Shown in pieces: positions 28,819 to 41,188 of a stretch of DNA of 64,000 nt. The DNA comes from Hyphomicrobiaceae bacterium. GTDB taxonomy: Bacteria > Pseudomonadota > Alphaproteobacteria > Rhizobiales > Devosiaceae. Under the pieces are notes generated by a model, which searched no databases, was not told the DNA's origin, and saw only the letters and a list, made by a program, of their open reading frames with translations. The stretch is from NCBI GenBank assembly GCA_020638095.1, contig JACKJF010000005.1:186001-250000 (forward strand), given 5' to 3'. Every line of letters begins with the position of its first letter. Within the stretch, counting starts at the first letter, position 1. Made by a program: the position numbers and the translations under genes.

Positions 28819-30342
28819 TCAGTCCCGGACCCAGTTGTCACGCGTGCGGCCGACACGCATGGCAAGCGTCTTGATTTCGAGGAATTCCTCGAATCCGTAT
28901 TTGCCGATTTCGCGGCCTGCGCCCGATTGCTTCATGCCGCCGAACGTCAGTTCGGGAAAACCATCCATCCAGGTGTTGGTCCAGACGGTGCCTGCTTGCG
29001 CCCGACGGCAGAATTCAAGACAGGTATGGACGTTTTCGCTCCAGATGCCGGCTGAAAGGCCATAGGTCGCATCGTTGGTCAGCGCGATGGCTTCGTCGAG
29101 CGTGCGGAACGTGAGAACCGACAGAACCGGTCCGAAAACCTCTTCACGCGCAATCGCCATTTCCGGGGTCACGCCGCGAAGAACCGTCGGCTGATAGAAT
29201 TGTCCGCCAAGTCCCGGAACCACCAGCGGCCCGCCGCCCAGCGCGATTTCGGCACCGGCCGCGACGGCGGCGCGGACATAGTCATCGATCTTGCCCTGAT
29301 GCTGGGTGGTGATGATCGCCCCTACCTGGGTTTTCGGATCGAGCGGATCGCCGAAGGCGACCTTCTTCGACAGGGCGACGACGCGCTCGGTGATCTCGTC
29401 GGCAATGTCCTCGTGAACGATGATCCGGCTGCCCGAATTGCAGCATTGGCCGGTGTTGAAATAGATTCCAAAGGTCACCGCATCGGCGGCGCTTTCAATA
29501 TCGGCGTCGGGAAAGATGACCTGCGGGTTCTTACCGCCGAGTTCGAGTGCAACCTTCTTGAGCGTTTTCGACGCCGCCGCCGAAATCGTCTTGCCCACCA
29601 GCGTCGAGCCGGTGAAGGTGACCATGTCGACCGCGTCGTGGGTGGTCATCAGCGAGCCCACATCTCCCCCGTAGCCGAGGACGATGTTGACCACGCCGGC
29701 GGGCAGACCGGCTTCGACCAGCAACTCGCCGAGCATGACCGTGGTCGAGGGGGTCATCTCGGACGGTTTGACGACGGTCGTGCAGCCGGCGGCGAGGGCG
29801 AAGGGAAGCTTCTGGCTGAGGATCCAGAACGGGAAATTCCACGGCGTGATGATCGAGACGACGCCGATCGGCTCCTTGAGGACAATACCGAGCATGTCGT
29901 CGCCAAGGGTATTGTGGCTGTCGCCATGGACGGTTCGGGCCAGTGCCGCTGCGTAGCGCCAGAGATCGGCCGCGCCAGAGACTTCATTGCGCGACTGGGT
30001 GATCGGCTTGCCCGTTTCGAGCGTCTCGATCAGGGCCATGCGCTCGACATTCTCTTCGATGAGGTCGGCGACCCTGAGCAAAACAAGCGCTCGCGCCTTG
30101 CCGGGAATACGGCTCCAGACACCACTGTCGAATGCCTTGCGGGCTGCAACGATTGCAGCTTCGGCATCGGAAGCGGCGCCAAGTGCCGAGCGACTGACAT
30201 GGACCCCGTGGGCCGGCGAGAGACGGTCGTAGGTTTCGCCCGCAGGGCTGTCGCGCCATTCGCCACCGATGAAATGGCGCCCCAGGAATGGCTCCCTGGG
30301 CAGGGCGGCGCTCGACGCCGAGATGATCGTCAGTTCGGTCAT
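28819..30342 (-). CDS. Aldehyde dehydrogenase (betaine-aldehyde/phenylacetaldehyde-like)
   Basis: The product has 507 residues with LELGGKNP (general base E267) and NTGQCCNSGSR (nucleophile probably C301). ATG 30342 is used instead of the TTG two codons earlier. It would convert the aldehyde produced by the adjacent GMC enzymes to an acid with NAD(P)+. Substrate is unknown. Confidence 0.93.
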   Translation of the reverse strand: MTELTIISASSAALPREPFLGRHFIGGEWRDSPAGETYDRLSPAHGVHVSRSALGAASDAEAAIVAARKAFDSGVWSRIPGKARALVLLRVADLIEENVERMALIETLETGKPITQSRNEVSGAADLWRYAAALARTVHGDSHNTLGDDMLGIVLKEPIGVVSIITPWNFPFWILSQKLPFALAAGCTTVVKPSEMTPSTTVMLGELLVEAGLPAGVVNIVLGYGGDVGSLMTTHDAVDMVTFTGSTLVGKTISAAASKTLKKVALELGGKNPQVIFPDADIESAADAVTFGIYFNTGQCCNSGSRIIVHEDIADEITERVVALSKKVAFGDPLDPKTQVGAIITTQHQGKIDDYVRAAVAAGAEIALGGGPLVVPGLGGQFYQPTVLRGVTPEMAIAREEVFGPVLSVLTFRTLDEAIALTNDATYGLSAGIWSENVHTCLEFCRRAQAGTVWTNTWMDGFPELTFGGMKQSGAGREIGKYGFEEFLEIKTLAMRVGRTRDNWVRD

Positions 30343-30344
30343 GG

Positions 30345-31112
30345 TCAAGTTCCCGGGAACTCTGGTTTGCGTTTTTCGCGGAAGGCGGCAACCCCTTCGT
30401 TGCGGTCGGCGGTGGCGGCGATCGCGGCGCTTCCGAGTGCCTCGATCATGGCCGAAGCATCTTCGCCGGCCCCGGCATGGATCATGGACTTGGCGATTTC
30501 GACGGCGCGGGGCGACAGTGTTGCAGCCTTTTCCGCAATGGCCAGCGCCGCCGTGCGGGGATCGTCGGAAACCTCCGCTACGAAGCCGAGTGCCAGTGCC
30601 CGTTCCGCAGGAATGCGGCGGCCGAAAAGCGCCATTTCCTTGATCACGGGTTCCGGGAGAAGCCTCGCAAGCCGCTGGGTGCCCGACCAGCCCGGCACAA
30701 TGCCGACACCGGCTTCAGGCAGGGCGAGGGTTGCCTTGGGCGCCATCACGCGGATATCGCAAGCGGCGGCGAGCTCTAGGCCACCGCCGAACGCATGTCC
30801 ATTCAGAACCGCGATGGTTGGCTTCGAGAGCCGGGCCAGCCGGTCAAAAAGCCGGTGGCCGTCGCGGACCCAGTGGCGGGCGAATTCCAGGGGCGTGAGG
30901 TCGCCCCAGGCGTTGATGTCTGCCCCGGTGCAGAACCCGCGTTCGCCTTCGGCTGTGAGCAAGACGCAGGCGATGTCGGGGCGGCGCTCCACCACCTCGA
31001 GATGCGCGGCGAGTTCGGCCATCATGCCGACGGTCAGGGCGTTGAGCTTGGCGGGATTGTCGAGCCTCATTTCCGCAATTCGGCCGCTGAATTCGAGGTG
31101 GATCCGGCTCAT
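30345..31112 (-). CDS. Enoyl-CoA hydratase/isomerase family protein
   Basis: A 255-residue crotonase-fold protein. The oxyanion-hole strands are visible (CTGADINAW and NGHAFGGGLELAAACD), and the catalytic positions lie in LPEAGVGIVPGWSGTQRL. It overlaps the CoA-transferase stop by four bases, so both act on the same acyl-CoA. The fold also covers isomerases, dehalogenases and decarboxylases. Confidence 0.92.
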   Translation of the reverse strand: MSRIHLEFSGRIAEMRLDNPAKLNALTVGMMAELAAHLEVVERRPDIACVLLTAEGERGFCTGADINAWGDLTPLEFARHWVRDGHRLFDRLARLSKPTIAVLNGHAFGGGLELAAACDIRVMAPKATLALPEAGVGIVPGWSGTQRLARLLPEPVIKEMALFGRRIPAERALALGFVAEVSDDPRTAALAIAEKAATLSPRAVEIAKSMIHAGAGEDASAMIEALGSAAIAATADRNEGVAAFREKRKPEFPGT

Positions 31113-32680
31113 GGTGCCCATCCCATCGGCGCTTCGGACAGAAGGGAGAGTGGCATCGTCGTGGCGTTTCCCGCAACAGAGACGCGGCCATGCGACGCTG
31201 CGACGATGTCGGTGGCGGGGTCGATACCGGGCATGATTTCCGTGGCGACGAGGCCCTTGTCTCCGAGCTGCATCACGCAGCGTTCGGTCACGTAGAGAAC
31301 GTCCTGTCCCTGCGCGCGCGCACGGGCACCGGCGAAGGTCACGTGCTCGACCGCTTCGACCATCTTGGTGAACTTGCCGGGCCGGCGCACCCGAATGCCG
31401 GTTTCGCTCAATTCAATGTCGGCTCCGGCCTCGAACCAACCTGAGAATACGATCTTTCGGGCATGCGCAGTGATATCGACGAAGCCGCCGCATCCGGCAG
31501 TAAGATAAGGCTTCTTGCCGAGTTTGGAGACGTTGACATTGCCCTCCACATCGACCTCGAGGAACGACAGAAAGGTGATGTCGAAGCCGGCACCCTGGAA
31601 ATAGATGAATTGCTGCGGTGAGGGGACGAAGCCATCGGCGTTCGAGGCGCAGCCGAAGGCAAATCCGGTCAGGGGCATGCCGCCGACAGCGCCCTGTTCA
31701 ATGGCCCAGGTCACCGCTTCAGGATGGCCCTCTTCGAGCAGGATACGCGGCACCATGGCGGAAATGCCGAAGCCGAGATTGGCCGTCATGCCCGCCCTCA
31801 GTTCGCGCGCGGCGCGGCGGGCGATGACCTTTTCGATACCGTGTGCGGCGAGATGAAAACTCGACCAGGGCCGCATGATCTGTCCCGAAATCGCCGGATC
31901 GTATGGCGTTTCGCAGGTCTGCTTCTGATCGGGGTCGATGACGACAAAATCGACGAGATGGGCGGGCACGCGCACGTCGTGGGGCCGAAGGCTGCCCGCC
32001 GCCGTCACGCGCTCGACCTGTGCAATCACCAGGCCGCCATTGTTGCGGGTGGCGATGGCCTGTTCGAGCCCGCCGAGATAAGCGCCCTCGTGCTCATAAG
32101 TCAGGTTGCCGCGTTCGTCGGCGGTAGTGGCGCGAAGGATGCAGACATCCGGATAGATGTTTGGGAAATGAAGCCAGGTCTGGCCATTGAATTCGACGCG
32201 GGAGACGATCGGTTCCGCCGCGCCGCGCGCGTTCATGGCGCAGCCTTCGCGGATCGGGTCAACGAAGGTTTCGAGCCCGACGGTGGTCAGAACGCCGGGC
32301 CGGCGCGCCGCCGCCTCGCGGTGCATGTCGAACATGATGCCGGACGGCACGTTGTAGGCGGCAATGCGATCCTCGGTGATCATCTTCCAGATTTCGGGCA
32401 TTTCGAGGCTCGACGGCCCTGACGGGTAGGAGCCCGCCAGAACCTTCTTGACCAACCCGTCCCTGGCGATGTGATCGATGCCCTTGACCCCGTACATGTC
32501 CCCGGCGGCGATGGGGTGCAGCATGGTTAGGTTGCGCGGCGCGCCCTCGGTTTCGAATCGCTTGCCAAGGGCGGCAAGGACCGCGTCCGGACAGCCGAGC
32601 GACGACGATGAGGACACGGTAACAACCGCTTCGCTGCCAATGTGTGCGGCGGCCTCGGCTGCAGTTACGACCTTGCTCAT
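31109..32680 (-). CDS. Acyl-CoA:acetate/propionate CoA-transferase (YdiF-like, family I)
   Basis: The 523-residue protein fuses the two CoA-transferase halves. The catalytic glutamate is E328 in IEQGAVGG, and the C-terminal half carries GGFVDITAHARKIVFSGWF. It likely activates the acid formed by the aldehyde dehydrogenase by moving CoA from acetyl- or another acyl-CoA. ATG 32680 is preferred; a GTG at 32698 adds six residues. It is the first gene of the ten-gene minus-strand string. Confidence 0.9.
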   Translation of the reverse strand: MSKVVTAAEAAAHIGSEAVVTVSSSSSLGCPDAVLAALGKRFETEGAPRNLTMLHPIAAGDMYGVKGIDHIARDGLVKKVLAGSYPSGPSSLEMPEIWKMITEDRIAAYNVPSGIMFDMHREAAARRPGVLTTVGLETFVDPIREGCAMNARGAAEPIVSRVEFNGQTWLHFPNIYPDVCILRATTADERGNLTYEHEGAYLGGLEQAIATRNNGGLVIAQVERVTAAGSLRPHDVRVPAHLVDFVVIDPDQKQTCETPYDPAISGQIMRPWSSFHLAAHGIEKVIARRAARELRAGMTANLGFGISAMVPRILLEEGHPEAVTWAIEQGAVGGMPLTGFAFGCASNADGFVPSPQQFIYFQGAGFDITFLSFLEVDVEGNVNVSKLGKKPYLTAGCGGFVDITAHARKIVFSGWFEAGADIELSETGIRVRRPGKFTKMVEAVEHVTFAGARARAQGQDVLYVTERCVMQLGDKGLVATEIMPGIDPATDIVAASHGRVSVAGNATTMPLSLLSEAPMGWAP

Positions 32681-32742
32681 CGAAGAACTCGCGGACACTG
32701 ATGATCGAGACGGACGCGGGCGGAGAACATTAATTTACCAAC

Positions 32743-32778
32743 TTCGGAACGTTCCAAATTCTATTAGATCGTTCCAAA
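32743..32778. promoter_or_regulatory. Probable LacI-type operator of the GMC/CoA operon
   Basis: TTCGGAACGTTCCAAA (32743-32758) is a near-perfect palindrome with a central CG. Its right half CGTTCCAAA is repeated exactly 20 bp on (32770-32778), two helical turns away. It lies 63-98 bases upstream of the CoA-transferase start. The operon encodes a LacI-type regulator (24373-25392), the most likely ligand. Confidence 0.65.
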
Positions 32779-32808
32779 ACGAGTCAAGCGGTTTTGCAGA
32801 GATCAGGA

Positions 32809-32838
32809 TTGACAATCGCATAGCCAGATGGTTATGAG
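32809..32838 (+). promoter_or_regulatory. arsR-type gene promoter
   Basis: TTGACA (32809-32814) is followed after 18 bases by TATGAG (32833-32838). The latter matches the -10 consensus at four of six positions and lies inside the first ArsR operator repeat, consistent with autorepression. Confidence 0.55.
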
Positions 32839-32863
32839 TCAACCAATAGCCAAACAGTTATGA
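32820..32863. promoter_or_regulatory. Tandem ArsR-family operator repeats
   Basis: Two direct copies of ATAGCCANNNNGTTATGA lie at 32820-32837 and 32846-32863, 26 bp apart. Each copy is itself an imperfect inverted repeat, close to the ATAACC..GGTTAT sites of alphaproteobacterial ArsR repressors. They cover the -10 element and reach to within six bases of the arsR start. Confidence 0.78.
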
Positions 32864-32869
32864 ATTGCC

Positions 32870-33193
32870 ATGACCGACACGCAAAGCCTGATTTTCAAGT
32901 CCCTCGGCGATCCGACGCGCCGGGCCATTTTCGAGCAGCTCTGCCGGGAGGGCGAACAAACTGTTGGCGCTCTGACGGATGCCGCCGGGGTTTCCCAGCC
33001 CGCGGTATCCAAGCATCTGGGCGTGCTCAGGCGGGCGGGCCTGGTGAGCGACCGGCATGAGGGACGCCAAACCCATTTCCGCGCTACGCCGGCGTCGCTG
33101 GCGCCGATACTCGACTGGACTAGGGAGATGGCCGGGTTCTGGGAGGCGCGCTTCGACAGCCTCGAAGACCTGCTCAAGAGGATGGATCAATGA
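32870..33193 (+). CDS. ArsR-family transcriptional regulator (metal-independent type)
   Basis: The 107-residue winged-helix protein has SLGDPTRRAIFEQLC, and AGVSQPAVSKHLGVLRRAGLV as the recognition helix. The cysteine metal box (ELCVCDL) of arsenic sensors is absent; the position reads TVGALTDAAG. Such regulators usually control the SRPBCC gene they are joined to, as here through an ATGA overlap. Tandem operators upstream indicate autoregulation. Confidence 0.93.
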   Translation: MTDTQSLIFKSLGDPTRRAIFEQLCREGEQTVGALTDAAGVSQPAVSKHLGVLRRAGLVSDRHEGRQTHFRATPASLAPILDWTREMAGFWEARFDSLEDLLKRMDQ

Positions 33194-33642
33194 GCGAGAC
33201 CCGCACCGTTACGGTCGAACGCGAGTTTGCCTATCCGCCGGAGAAGCTCTGGAGGGCGCTCACGCAACCGCACCTGATCGAAGAATGGCTGATGAAGAAC
33301 GATTTCGCCCCTCGGGTCGGGCATCAATTCGCCTTTCGGGCCGACTGGGGCGGGGTGCTCGGCTGCGAAGTCCTCGCGGTCGAGCCCAACCGTGTTCTCT
33401 CCTATTCATGGAATTTCGGCAGCGACGACCCGAACTTCGCTCTCGAAAGCGTTGTGACCTTCACCCTGACACCCACGGCGAAAGGCACTCAGTTGCGCAT
33501 GGAGCAGTCAGGGTTCCGGCCTGAACAGCGGCAGGCCTTCGGCGGGGCAATACTCGGCTGGCAGGCCTTCCTCGTCAAACTCGATGAGCTGCTCGCGAGA
33601 TCGAATACCAACAATCCGTCCGGCCAAAGGAGCCAATCATGA
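33190..33642 (+). CDS. SRPBCC/AHSA1-like ligand-binding protein
   Basis: A 150-residue START-like protein. It starts TVTVEREFAYPPEKLWRALTQPHLIEEWL and ends GWQAFLVKLDELLA, the typical AHSA1 pattern of a helix-grip fold with a hydrophobic pocket. It overlaps arsR and the next gene by four bases each. The ligand is unknown; paired ArsR-SRPBCC genes are widespread and poorly characterised. Confidence 0.92.
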   Translation: MSETRTVTVEREFAYPPEKLWRALTQPHLIEEWLMKNDFAPRVGHQFAFRADWGGVLGCEVLAVEPNRVLSYSWNFGSDDPNFALESVVTFTLTPTAKGTQLRMEQSGFRPEQRQAFGGAILGWQAFLVKLDELLARSNTNNPSGQRSQS

Positions 33643-33860
33643 ACTGGAGCAATTTCATCCGTCAGACGCATCGCTGGCTGTCGATCATCTTCATCGTCTG
33701 CGTGCTCTTGGCGTCCTACGCGGCGGCAACGGGACAGGACACGACCAGCATGCTCTATTACCTGCCTTTGCCGCCTCTTTTCATTCTCATGGCAAGCGGG
33801 CTCTATCTGTTCTTTCTGCCCTATGTCCGCAATCGGCGGCGTGGCGGCAGCCGGGCCTAG
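33639..33860 (+). CDS. Small two-helix membrane protein
   Basis: The 73-residue protein has helices at about 13-31 and 43-62 and a basic C-terminus (RNRRRGG). It overlaps the SRPBCC gene (ATGA), so it belongs to the arsR operon. I recognise only a common small hypothetical of this operon type. Confidence 0.82.
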   Translation: MNWSNFIRQTHRWLSIIFIVCVLLASYAAATGQDTTSMLYYLPLPPLFILMASGLYLFFLPYVRNRRRGGSRA

Positions 33861-33888
33861 CGCGTCGCCGACTAGGAGTTTGCCGGGA

Positions 33889-33906
33889 CGCCGGTATAAA
33901 CCGGCG
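33889..33906 (+). terminator. Possible hairpin terminator after the arsR operon
   Basis: A perfect 7-bp stem CGCCGGT/ACCGGCG with an ATAA loop lies 28 bases after the last stop codon. No U tract follows, so it may be a weak terminator only. Apart from the box at 34037, the stretch to 34111 shows nothing else. Confidence 0.45.
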
Positions 33907-34036
33907 GTGATCTGCGTCACCCGCATCCCTTCCTCCGCCGTCATTCTACGGCATAGCCAAGGTCGCATGTCGGGGCTAGAGTGATCGCAACCATGGTGCG
34001 CCGGTGCGGCAATTCCGACACTTTGCCACCGCCGAT

Positions 34037-34050
34037 TTGACGCATGTCAT
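34037..34050. promoter_or_regulatory. FNR/FixK-like box upstream of the PFOR operon
   Basis: TTGACGCATGTCAT matches the TTGAY-N4-RTCAA consensus at nine of ten positions. Its centre is about 68 bases before the GltD-like start codon, a workable activator position. Low-oxygen induction is inferred. Confidence 0.62.
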
Positions 34051-34111
34051 TGAAGGTTCGCGTTGAACGTACTCCATGGCCGCAGACCAACGGTGCGGAG
34101 GTTGCGTTACA

Positions 34112-35744
34112 ATGAGTACCCGGGTTCCCGATTTCACGCCCGCAGTCGACCTCACACATTCCAGCAGCGCAGGGCCTGTCCGCCACCGGAAGCCCCTTTA
34201 TGTCGAATTGACGCCGCCCTGCTCGAATGCCTGTCCGGCGGGCGAGGACATCCGCGGCTGGCTCTCGGAGGCCCAGGCCGGCAACTATCGCACTGCGTGG
34301 GAAATTCTTGTGGCGCAGAACCCGATGCCGGCGGTGCATGGGCGGGTCTGCTATCACCCGTGCGAATCGGGATGCAATCGCGGCGAGGTCGACTCGCCGG
34401 TGTCCATTCACGCCGTCGAGCGTTTCCTCGGAGACCTGGCAACCGCCGAAAACTGGCAGTTCAAGGCGGTGCGGCCGCCAAGCGGCAAGAAAGTGCTCGT
34501 CATCGGTGCCGGGCCGAGCGGATTGTCAGCGGCCTATCACCTGGCGCGGCTGGGGCACGAGGTCGAAATTCACGAGGCCGGTCCAGTGGCCGGCGGCATG
34601 ATGCATTTCGGCATTCCAGCCTATCGCATGCCGCGCGCGGAGTTGGCGAGCGACGTGGCGCGGATCGAGGCGCTCGGGGTCAAGATCGTGACCAATCACA
34701 AGGTCACTGACCTGATGGCCGAAAAGAAAGAAGGCGGGTTCGATGCCGTCTTCATTGCGATCGGAGCCGGCTTGGGAAAACGTGTCGACATTCCGGCGCG
34801 CGATGCGGCCAAGGTGTTCGACGCGGTCAACCTGTTGCACGAGACGAGCGAGGGTCATCCGCCGCTTCTCGGGCGCCGGGTCGTCGTCTATGGCGGCGGC
34901 AACACGGCGATGGATGCGGCGCGAACCGCCAAGCGGCTGGGTGCCTCGGAAACGCTGATCGTTTACCGGCGCGACCGTGAGCACATGCCGGCCCACGCAT
35001 TCGAAGCGGACGAGGCCATTGAGGAAGGCGTCAAGATCCGCTGGCTGACGACGATCAAGGAAATTTCGGGCTCGGACCTGACGGTTGAGCGCATGGAGAT
35101 TGACGCGAACGGACGGCCGCAGCCGACCGGCGAATTCGACACGCTGTCGGCCGACGCCGTGGTCCTGGCGCTCGGTCAGCAGACCGACAGCGGCTTTCTG
35201 CACAATGTGCCGGGCATCGTGTTCACGCCCGGTGGATCGATCGAGGTCGGGCCTGATCTGATGACCGGGGCCGACGGCATTTTCGCTGGCGGCGACATGG
35301 TGCCGGGGCAGCAATCGGTGACGATTGCGACCGGCCATGGCAAGCGGGCCGCGCGCAACATCGATTCCTGGCTGCGCGGGCAGGAAATGGGGATGGAAGA
35401 GCCCGCCGACGTCGTCACGTTCGACAAGCTGCATCTGCCCGTTTATTCCGATGCCGCGTCGCGCAAGCAGCGTGAGATGGAGGCGGCGAAGCGCCTTGAG
35501 GGATTCGACGAGATCATCGCCGGTCTCAGCGAGGCGGAGGCGCGCTACGAGGCCCAGCGCTGCTATTCGTGCGGCGACTGCTACGAATGCGACAATTGCT
35601 ATGCGGCGTGTCCTGAGGAGGCAATCATCAAGCTCGGACCCGGCCGGCGCTACAAATTCGACTATGACAAGTGCACCGGCTGTGCAACCTGCTTCGAGCA
35701 GTGCCCGTGCCATGCCATCGACATGATTGCGGAGGTTGGCGCAA

Positions 35745-35752
<8 letters not shown>
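34112..35752 (+). CDS. GltD-like NAD(P)H flavoprotein with C-terminal 2[4Fe-4S] domain
   Basis: The 546-residue protein has an N-terminal Fer4_20 domain (cysteines 37, 41, 80, 84, 88), an FAD motif GAGPSG at 132-137 and an NAD(P) motif VVYGGGNTAMDAARTAKRLG. It ends in a ferredoxin domain with YSCGDCYECDNC..CP and KCTGCATCFEQCP cysteines. ATG 34112 has GGAGG ten bases upstream. It overlaps the PFOR gene by eight bases, so it probably exchanges electrons between NAD(P)H and PFOR-reduced ferredoxin or iron-sulfur centres (inference). Fusion to glutamate synthase activity is unlikely because no GltB is present. Confidence 0.88.
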
Positions 35753-39344
<3,592 letters not shown>

Positions 39345-39354
39345 GGAGGCAGAC

Positions 39355-40347
39355 ATGGATCTTGGAACCAAATATCTCGGTCTCGATCTCAAAAGCCCGC
39401 TGGTCGCGAGCGCCAGCCCGCTCAACCGCCACCTCGACAACCTGAAACAATTGCAGGACTATGGTGCCGGGGCGGTCGTGCTGCCTTCGATGTTCGAGGA
39501 GCAGATCGTTCGCGAGCAGGAACTGCTCGACCAGCTGATCGAACATGGGGCGGAGAGTTTCGGCGAGGCTTTGAGCTACTTTCCGGCACAAACGGCCTAT
39601 GCGTTCGACACATCTGACCATCTCAACCTGGTCGAGAAGGCCGCCAAGGAGCTCGATATTCCGCTGATCGCAAGCCTTAACGGCGTGACGCCGAGCGGAT
39701 GGGTCGATTATGCACGTGACATCGAAAGTGCCGGTGCGGCGGCCATCGAGCTCAATGTCTTTTTCGTGCCCTCCGATCCGGCCCTTAGCGGACGGGAAGT
39801 CGAACGGCGCTACTCCGACATCGTTTCGGCCGTGACGTCGGCGGTCGGCATCCCCGTAGCCGTCAAGATCGGACCCTATTTCAGCTCCCCGGCACACATG
39901 GCAGGCGAACTTGTGGCGGCGGGTGCCAAGGGCCTTGTCATGTTCAACCGCTTTTATGAGCCGGACATCGATCCGATGAGCCTCAGCGTCGAGACGAGCC
40001 TCGAACTATCGCACGCCTATGAGATGCGGTTGCCGCTCCTGTGGATCGGGGTTCTGGCCGGGCGGATCAACGCGTCGCTGGCGGCGACGACCGGGGTCGA
40101 CCGGGCCGAGGATGTGGTCAAATACCTCTTGGCGGGAGCCGACGTGGTGATGACGACCTCGTCGCTGCTGCGGCACGGGCTTGGGCATATGGAAGTGCTG
40201 AGCGACGGATTGTGGGACTGGCTCTCGTCGCGCGGTCTTGACGGTCCCGGCGCCATTCGCGGCACACTGAGTCACGCCAAGATCGACAATCCCGAAGCCT
40301 ATGAGCGGGCCAACTACATCAAGGTTCTGCAGGGGTTCGGCGCGTAA
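39355..40347 (+). CDS. Dihydroorotate-dehydrogenase-like flavoprotein linked to PFOR
   Basis: A 330-residue TIM-barrel protein beginning LGTKYLGLDLKSPLVASASPLN, with AAAIELNVFFVP and GVLAGRINAS segments reminiscent of FMN-dependent PyrD/PreA proteins. GAGGAGG precedes the ATG at 39355, ten bases after nifJ. It lacks the Fe-S tail of PreA. Homologues annotated this way are often beside PFOR genes. The real reaction is not known, and pyrimidine synthesis is unlikely given the context. Confidence 0.85.
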   Translation: MDLGTKYLGLDLKSPLVASASPLNRHLDNLKQLQDYGAGAVVLPSMFEEQIVREQELLDQLIEHGAESFGEALSYFPAQTAYAFDTSDHLNLVEKAAKELDIPLIASLNGVTPSGWVDYARDIESAGAAAIELNVFFVPSDPALSGREVERRYSDIVSAVTSAVGIPVAVKIGPYFSSPAHMAGELVAAGAKGLVMFNRFYEPDIDPMSLSVETSLELSHAYEMRLPLLWIGVLAGRINASLAATTGVDRAEDVVKYLLAGADVVMTTSSLLRHGLGHMEVLSDGLWDWLSSRGLDGPGAIRGTLSHAKIDNPEAYERANYIKVLQGFGA

Positions 40348-40386
40348 AGTCTGAAGGCGGCATGCTGGCGAGAGGCGCGCCGCCGG

Positions 40387-40869
40387 TCAGTTTGCGGGGG
40401 CAGCGCAATCGGCGGCGTTGCGTGATGCAATGCCGTTTGCCATCGACAGAAGTGATTCAAGCTGCCGGTTGTCGGAAACAAGGTCTGTCAGCGATACGCT
40501 GTCGAGTTCGTCGAAAAAGGCGTCGAGGGCCCGTTCGAAGGCGAGGCGAAGCTTGCAGCAATCGATCAGCGGACAGGTGTTGGTCTTGGGGTTGAAGCAC
40601 TCGGCGAAGGGCGCGCCCTCCTCGACGTCGCGAAAGACCTGACCGACGGCAATGTCCTCCGGTTCGCGGCCGAGTTCAAGTCCGCCGCCACGTCCGCGTC
40701 GGGTGACGAGATAACCTTTCTGTGCAAGCAGATTGATCACTTGCGCCAGATGGTTCTCGGAGGCGTTGCAGGCCTTGGCGATTTCGGATTTCCGGACGGT
40801 CCGGTTGGCGTTCACGGCGCAGAACATCAGGGTCCGTACGGCGATGTTCGTCTTGGTGGTTACGCGCAT
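40387..40869 (-). CDS. nsrR: NsrR-type Rrf2-family regulator (nitric-oxide-sensing candidate)
   Basis: The 160-residue protein has an Rrf2 winged helix (TNIAVRTLMFCAV, ASENHLAQVINLLAQKGYLV, RGRGGGLELG) and a cluster-binding segment ECFNPKTNTCPLIDCCKL with Cys91, Cys99 and Cys104/105. The C-x7-C-x4-C spacing and the ECFNP..NTCP context match NsrR rather than IscR. NsrR holds a [4Fe-4S] or [2Fe-2S] cluster that NO destroys, lifting repression. It is convergent with the PFOR operon and divergent from the NEW3/ABC operon. Confidence 0.85.
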   Translation of the reverse strand: MRVTTKTNIAVRTLMFCAVNANRTVRKSEIAKACNASENHLAQVINLLAQKGYLVTRRGRGGGLELGREPEDIAVGQVFRDVEEGAPFAECFNPKTNTCPLIDCCKLRLAFERALDAFFDELDSVSLTDLVSDNRQLESLLSMANGIASRNAADCAAPAN

Positions 40870-40928
40870 AAAGAACCCGAGATAGCATCCAAACTTCTAA
40901 TCGATGGCATGTTTCCAGGTAGCCAAAC

Positions 40929-40942
40929 TTGATCCAGATCAG
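40929..40942. promoter_or_regulatory. FNR/NNR-like box between nsrR and the NEW3/ABC operon
   Basis: TTGATCCAGATCAG matches TTGAT-N4-ATCAA at nine of ten positions. It lies 60 bases upstream of nsrR and about 250 bases before the first divergent gene. I could not find a convincing NsrR dyad by eye. The rest of 40870-41188 holds no supportable gene. Confidence 0.55.
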
Positions 40943-41188
40943 CTATCCGGAATGTTGAACAGAGGGAAAAAAGCCCGATACAGGCTTCTTGCCGCCAACA
41001 AGCGCATCATTTCCGGACTTGCGACGGCGATTTCTGCGGGGCCTTCGCCACCAACCTTTCCTCAGCCTTTCGGCGAAATGAACATTCGGTAATGTGGCCA
41101 AACGTTCAAAAAGTTGCCGCAATTGGGCCGTGCCATCGCCTCACTTGAAATACGGAGCCGGCGCTCCGGAGGCACCGGGTTTGCGGCC

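Noticed and set aside
29200..31236. 678-codon plus-strand frame across the ALDH, hydratase and CoA-transferase genes
   Set aside because: It is fully antisense to three well-supported genes, with low-complexity Arg/Ala/Gly composition.
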